Assembly (NCBI GenBank): GCA_021324825.1
Contig: JAJPII010000033.1
Span: forward strand, 1-64,000
Length of the DNA: 64,000 nucleotides
Source: Spartobacteria bacterium
Lineage (GTDB): Bacteria > Verrucomicrobiota > Verrucomicrobiia > Chthoniobacterales > Chthoniobacteraceae
Direction: 5' to 3'
Part shown: in pieces, positions 59,872 to 64,000 of the stretch
How positions within the stretch are numbered: position 1 is the stretch's first letter
Layout: each line of letters begins with the position of its first letter
Translations under genes and position numbers: made by a program
The notes under the pieces: model-generated
Told to the model about the DNA's origin: nothing
Databases searched by the model: none
Seen by the model: only the letters and a program-made list of their open reading frames with translations

Positions 59872-61688
59872 GCGGCCTCATGCGGGGTCTTGCCCAGCCA
59901 GCGGGCGCGCCGGCGCAGGATGGCGGCCTCGAGCGGCGCGCCAAGGGCGGCAACGACAACCAGGCAAACGAATAGGAACAGGAAAAACGCGCCCGCAACC
60001 CCCGGCGCCATCCCCAGCCGGCCAAGGCACGCAACGCAAAGAACCTTGATCTGTTCGTGCAAGAGATAGAGCGGATAGCTCAGCAGACCGAGCCAGGCGC
60101 AAACGGGCCTCAACGCGGGAAGTTTCCGGCCGAAGACGCCGTTGCGCATGGCGAGGATCAGCAGCATGAAAACGAGAGCCGCGAGGTAACTGTTCGCAAA
60201 GGACCAGAAGGCTTTGCCCTGGCGGTAGTTCAGCCAGCCCTGTACGCCATAGACCAGCGGAAGGGCGATCCACAGGGAGCGGCAGGCGAGGGCCGCCGCC
60301 CGTTCGCGCGCGAGCAATCCGTTCCAGACGCTTGCGAGGAAGGCTCCCGCGAACCACGGGATACTGTTCGCGGAGATCGTCCAGAAAGGAACGAGCCAGC
60401 TTGCGGCAGACCCGCGGTCAAAGACTTTCCACACCACGACCACCGCCGCCGTAATGCCTAGCGCGGTCGCGCCGGCCAGGATTGAAGCGCGCGCCCCATC
60501 GCGCCCGAAGACGCGCAGCGCGAGCGGCCACGCAAGGTAGTAGACGGCTTCGTTGGTGATGCTCCAGCTTTGGCTGTAGGCGAAAACCTGCCCGGTGAAG
60601 CCTTGCAGCAAGAACAGGCTGCCGAGGATCTGCGGCCACTGCGCGCGCGCCGAAGCGGCGCGCCGGGCGACATCGGCGACGAGCAAGCCCGCCAGGAAGA
60701 GCGGATAGATGCGAGTCGCCCGCGCCCAAAGATAATCGCCCTCGCTATAGCGGCCTCGCGCCTGGCTGTTCCGAACCGAGAGATGGATGCAAAAGCCGGA
60801 GAGAACGAAAAACCCCGTGACCCAAATGCCGCCTTGTCCGAGCGTCACCGTGACGAACCTGAGAAGCGGTTCGCCGGAGTGAGGAGAATTCCTCAAGGCG
60901 GAGACCCAGCAATGCGAGAGCAGGACCAGGATGGCGAACGCGCCGCGCAAGAGATCGATTCCCGCGACGGTATCCACGCTGAGGTGCGCCGGGCCGCATC
61001 CGCATCGCGCCAGGGCGTCCAGGCCGTTGCGCGCGAGGTAAGCCTGGCGGCGGCTCCGGCCCCATTTTTCATACCCCTCCAACGCGGACAGCAGCGCCGT
61101 CTTTTGCCGCACGTGATCGCCCGGGAGGATGCATGTCGCGTGGTGCAGGACGGCGTTCCCGGGTATGCGGAGGCCGTGCGTTCTGGCGTAAAATTCCGGA
61201 CCCAGGAATTTCCAGTTCAACGGCGCGGGAATTTCGCCGAGCAACAAATTCAGCGCGTCCTGCTCGTTTCCGTTCGTTTCCGCGCTTGTTATCTCCAGCG
61301 TTTTCTCGAAGAAGAGCGCCGTTTTCTCCGAGCAGCGAATGGCGTAAAACCCGCCGCAGACAGCGCCTTCGCGCGGGTGCAGTTTTTGGATGGCAAGGTC
61401 GGTCTCCGGCTCGAAATAAGCGAGGACGTGCGACCGCTTCAGGCCGAAGAATTGGATGTCCACGTCCGACCAGGCGATGATTTCGCCCATGTTCTCGCGG
61501 ATGGATTCGATAATTCGGCGAAGCTTGAAAGCGATCGCCGCCTTGAAATCCTCGGCAAGAAATTCCCCTTCGCCCGTTTGGGTTAGTTCGGATGGAACCA
61601 GGCGGAACTCGGACGCATCGAGCGACGGGCGAAAGAAGCGCTCGTAAAGAACCCGGTGGGAGGGCGTGTAACAGCAATGGAGTTTCAT
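59817..61688 (-). CDS. GT-A-like glycosyltransferase fused to acyltransferase 3
   Basis: The 623-residue protein has two parts. Residues 1-225 look like a nucleotide-sugar transferase with a DxD metal motif (WSDVDIQFF, Asp75/Asp77) and FYAIRCSEKTALFFEK. Residues 238-610 are an acyltransferase 3 (OafA-like) domain with about 10 helices, beginning VDTVAGIDLLRGAFAILVLLSHCW (His259) and containing GFFVLSGFCIHL. A combined role in adding and acylating a sugar is inferred. The upstream flippase ends within 4 bases of the start. Confidence 0.82.
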   Translation of the reverse strand: MKLHCCYTPSHRVLYERFFRPSLDASEFRLVPSELTQTGEGEFLAEDFKAAIAFKLRRIIESIRENMGEIIAWSDVDIQFFGLKRSHVLAYFEPETDLAIQKLHPREGAVCGGFYAIRCSEKTALFFEKTLEITSAETNGNEQDALNLLLGEIPAPLNWKFLGPEFYARTHGLRIPGNAVLHHATCILPGDHVRQKTALLSALEGYEKWGRSRRQAYLARNGLDALARCGCGPAHLSVDTVAGIDLLRGAFAILVLLSHCWVSALRNSPHSGEPLLRFVTVTLGQGGIWVTGFFVLSGFCIHLSVRNSQARGRYSEGDYLWARATRIYPLFLAGLLVADVARRAASARAQWPQILGSLFLLQGFTGQVFAYSQSWSITNEAVYYLAWPLALRVFGRDGARASILAGATALGITAAVVVVWKVFDRGSAASWLVPFWTISANSIPWFAGAFLASVWNGLLARERAAALACRSLWIALPLVYGVQGWLNYRQGKAFWSFANSYLAALVFMLLILAMRNGVFGRKLPALRPVCAWLGLLSYPLYLLHEQIKVLCVACLGRLGMAPGVAGAFFLFLFVCLVVVAALGAPLEAAILRRRARWLGKTPHEAAYEKSGAPLAAPTSRAGE

Positions 61689-62914
61689 GCCGGCGAAGCG
61701 AGCAGCCGGCTTGTGACTCCGGCTTGGTACGCGAGGAGAACGAGGCTTGCGAAACCGCGGACGGCGATCATGCCGGCGGCGCCGAAACGCGCGGCAACCG
61801 CCAGGCCCAGGGCGAGTTCGATCACGACGGGCGCCAGGATGTTTTTAAGGAGTTGCTTCGGACGTCCCGTCCCCTGGAAGAGCAGATTGTAGTTCCAGAC
61901 GAAAGGGGTCGCCAGAGTGAAGGGGAGGGCGATCCACCATTGGCGCAGTATGAGCGGCGGCCACGCGGGGCCGATTGCAAATTTCAGCAGGAAGACAAGG
62001 CCTAGTGAAACGAGAGCCGCGGCGGCGAACGCCTGGAAGGCGATCAACCGGCCGCCTTTGGCGAGGATGCCGCGCAACGCCTCGGGATCGCCCTGTTCGT
62101 TGCTGTAGGAAACGAGAAGAACCTTGTCCAGGAGATTGATGCTAAGCGACCAGGGAATGCGAACGAACTGGAGCGTCCGCTCGTAAATGCCAAGCTGCGA
62201 CAGGGAACTGAGGGAACTGAGAAGAAACAGGTCTATCTTGCCGCCCAATGTTTCGAGCCAGGTCTTGGCTATCATCGTGCGGGCGAACCGGCCGAAGTAG
62301 TAGGCCCGCAAGTCGGCGCCGCCGGCCCAGCCGACATAGCGCCAGCCGACGGCCGCAAGAAGCGCGACGCAACGGACGGAAACCTCGGCCAGCGGCGCAA
62401 GCAGCAGCGCGATGAAGCCGTCCACGCGACCCACCGCGAGCAGGAGGACGAAAGTCCAGGAACCGACCGCGGCCACGTCGACGCAACCGAGCAGCAGGAA
62501 GCGATACCCCTTTTGCGCGACGATGAGGGAAGTCAGCGAGATGTTTTCCGCGAGGCAGATCGCCGCGAGGATCGGGAAGGCGCGGTGGATGGGGCGCGGG
62601 ATGGCCTGTATCCACACGGGCGCAACAAGGAGGAGGGCCGCCGCCAGGAGGCCGAGAAGGAGATTCAGTTGAAAATTGTAAAGCGCGTAGCGCCGGTCGG
62701 ATCCCTGGTAACTTATCAGCGCATTTCCCTGGCCTATTTCCCTGACGAGTCCGGCGAAAACCAGCCCAAGGCAGGCCTGCGCGTACAAGCCGAACTGCTC
62801 GGGGGGAATGTGCCGCGTCGAGAAAAGCACCCCGAAAAAGCGCACCCCCTGGCAGATAATCGAGGAACCCGCGTAATACGCGGAGGCCCGCGTCCTGTCA
62901 GCTAGCCCCGCCAT
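61685..62914 (-). CDS. Oligosaccharide flippase, Wzx-like
   Basis: The 409-residue membrane protein has about 12 helices and the MATE-like/polysaccharide-synthase layout: SIICQGVRFFGVLFSTRHIPPEQFGLYAQA, GKIDLFLLSSLSSLSQLGIYERTLQF and VWNYNLLFQGTGRPKQL. It moves lipid-linked sugar units to the outer leaflet. The start is ATG 62914, overlapping the GT4 stop. A longer open frame upstream lies in the GT4 gene and is a shadow. Confidence 0.88.
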   Translation of the reverse strand: MAGLADRTRASAYYAGSSIICQGVRFFGVLFSTRHIPPEQFGLYAQACLGLVFAGLVREIGQGNALISYQGSDRRYALYNFQLNLLLGLLAAALLLVAPVWIQAIPRPIHRAFPILAAICLAENISLTSLIVAQKGYRFLLLGCVDVAAVGSWTFVLLLAVGRVDGFIALLLAPLAEVSVRCVALLAAVGWRYVGWAGGADLRAYYFGRFARTMIAKTWLETLGGKIDLFLLSSLSSLSQLGIYERTLQFVRIPWSLSINLLDKVLLVSYSNEQGDPEALRGILAKGGRLIAFQAFAAAALVSLGLVFLLKFAIGPAWPPLILRQWWIALPFTLATPFVWNYNLLFQGTGRPKQLLKNILAPVVIELALGLAVAARFGAAGMIAVRGFASLVLLAYQAGVTSRLLASPA

Positions 62915-64000
62915 ATGTCTCCGTAAACGGCGAGGAGGCGCTCCGCATACTGGCGGCGGTTCAGGCCGCGACAGGGGCCGGGCGCGAAGGGCGGAAGGCC
63001 GTCGTCCAGGAAGCGCGCTATTTGCTCGCTCATTCGCGCCGGATCGTAGTCGAGGAGGAACCCGTTTATTCCGTCGCGCAAAGTCATCTCCGACCCGTGG
63101 AAAGGCGTCAACAGCAGAGGCAGGCCGACCGCCGCGGCTTCCATCGCCGCCAGGGGATTCGCCTCGAAATGGGAAGGGAGGATGAAAGCGTCCGCCGCGG
63201 CGTAGTATTTCTCGACCTCGCGTTGCATGCCCGCGAGAAGCGCCCACTCCGCCAGCCGCCCGCGCAGGGCTTCGACCGCGCGCGGCGCGCCGCCCACGAT
63301 GAGCAGCCGCAAGCCGCGCCTGCCTTGCTCGCGAAGGCGGGAGAGGGCTTCCACCGCCAGCCAGAGCCCCTTGCGTTCATAGTGCCCCTGGCTGACGAAG
63401 AGGAAGAGAGTCTCCTCAGGACTCAAACCCAAAGCGGCGCGCGTGGCTTCGCGATGCAGCGTGCGGGCTTCGGCGTTGAAACGCGTCTCGTCATAGCTGT
63501 TCGGCAGGACTTCGATCTCCGCGGAGCTTCGCTTCTTTGTCTCGGCGGCGATGGCATCCGACACAGCGAGGATTTTCCGAAGATGCGGACTTCGCAACGC
63601 CAGCCGCTCGAAGAAGAGGCTGGGAACGCCCAAAAGAAATCCGGCGATCTCCCTGGCGGAATGAAAGCCGAGTCTCAACCGCTTCCTGAGCCATACCGCA
63701 TTGAGGAAATGCACGGAGATGAGATTCGCGCCGAAATAGACGCCGCAGGTTGCATGAACGACCTCCGCGTCAAGACCGTCGCCGCGCAGCCGCCGCCACA
63801 ATCCGTAAAAATTCACGGCGAGCGTAAACCAAAGGAGTTCGAGCGGCCCCAGCCATCGCGGTGCGGGCAGGAAGACGTGCTTCGCCTGGTCGCGAGGCGC
63901 GTCGGACCGCAGGCACCAGATTTCCACCTGCCAGCCCGCGGCGCGCAGATGCGGAAGGGCGTGCAGGAGATGGAGGGTGGTGGGGCTGCGATATTCGAGG
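62902..64000 (-). CDS. GT4-family glycosyltransferase (5' end cut off)
   Basis: The 366 codons visible in the window run to its right edge; the frame stays open there (LEYRSPTTLHLLHALPHLRAAGWQVEIWC), so the N terminus is missing. The Rossmann C-terminal domain is GLSPEETLFLFVSQGHYERKGLWLAVEAL, and the donor-binding region is YAAADAFILPSHFEANPLAAMEAAAVGLPLLLTPF with the EX7E-type pattern. It is likely to transfer a hexose from NDP-sugar to a lipid-linked intermediate. It overlaps the flippase start by 13 bases. Confidence 0.9.
   Translation of the reverse strand, partial: LEYRSPTTLHLLHALPHLRAAGWQVEIWCLRSDAPRDQAKHVFLPAPRWLGPLELLWFTLAVNFYGLWRRLRGDGLDAEVVHATCGVYFGANLISVHFLNAVWLRKRLRLGFHSAREIAGFLLGVPSLFFERLALRSPHLRKILAVSDAIAAETKKRSSAEIEVLPNSYDETRFNAEARTLHREATRAALGLSPEETLFLFVSQGHYERKGLWLAVEALSRLREQGRRGLRLLIVGGAPRAVEALRGRLAEWALLAGMQREVEKYYAAADAFILPSHFEANPLAAMEAAAVGLPLLLTPFHGSEMTLRDGINGFLLDYDPARMSEQIARFLDDGLPPFAPGPCRGLNRRQYAERLLAVYGDIWRG

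Overview
The window is GC-rich, densely coded bacterial chromosome. The gene content fits Verrucomicrobiota (inference from gene families, not a database search). It includes a GspG-type pseudopilin with an N-terminal methylation motif, a DUF5069 protein, an FHA-MoxR fusion, a Fur-SufC-SufB-SufD operon, and many genes without clear Shine-Dalgarno sites that start on ATGA or GTGA stop/start overlaps. A TonB receptor, an alkaline-phosphatase-like protein and O-antigen-type genes indicate a diderm envelope.

Layout. 0-1.1 kb: short tandem repeats, an unrecognised W-rich protein and tRNA-Gly(CCC). 1.1-9.9 kb: pseudopilin, monoglyceride-lipase-like hydrolase, alkaline-phosphatase-like protein coupled to tlyA, nadK and a PTS EIIA protein, then a giant FHA/coiled-coil protein and a coiled-coil/winged-helix protein. 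9.9-11.7 kb: a 3' tRNA-Arg remnant followed by a Fic gene and AT-richer non-coding DNA, which looks like a small integrated island or its remains. 11.7-17.5 kb: FHA-MoxR with a SufR-like regulator, and an alcohol dehydrogenase / aldehyde dehydrogenase / glutamine-synthetase-like operon. 17.6-22.5 kb: GYF-domain membrane protein, UPF0173 hydrolase and a sulfate ABC transporter operon. 22.5-31.9 kb: ring-cleaving dioxygenase, Hsp70-like protein, an E2 acyltransferase without a visible E3-binding domain, P-II, lysA, an EamA protein, a PilT-like ATPase coupled to a HisKA-REC protein, and tRNA-Gly(GCC). 32-41.5 kb: an FkbM methyltransferase, then a five-gene overlapping operon running from a cNMP-gated patatin lipase through a CoA ligase to beta-oxidation enzymes. 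42-50 kb: pyruvate carboxylase, a cytochrome-b562-like protein, and Fur-sufCBD. 50-52.7 kb: a cobalamin riboswitch controlling a BtuB-like receptor and a small membrane protein. 52.7-55.8 kb: pbpC, folB, a DUF721 protein and a ferredoxin. 55.9-64 kb: a surface-polysaccharide cluster (WecG/TagA, GT39-like, Wzy-like, a glycosyltransferase-acyltransferase fusion, Wzx-like flippase, GT4) that runs off the window edge.

How the genes work together. The lipid operon can plausibly hydrolyse lipids, activate the released fatty acids and shorten them. The B12 operon pairs an outer-membrane receptor with a candidate inner-membrane partner. The suf operon assembles Fe-S clusters under Fur-type control. 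The polysaccharide genes supply sugar transfer, flipping, polymerisation and acylation. The best candidates for new biology are the alkaline-phosphatase homologue that has lost its Zn1 ligands, the B12-controlled small membrane protein, the HisKA-REC protein without an ATPase domain, the glycosyltransferase-acyltransferase fusion, and the Fic gene at a tRNA-Arg remnant.
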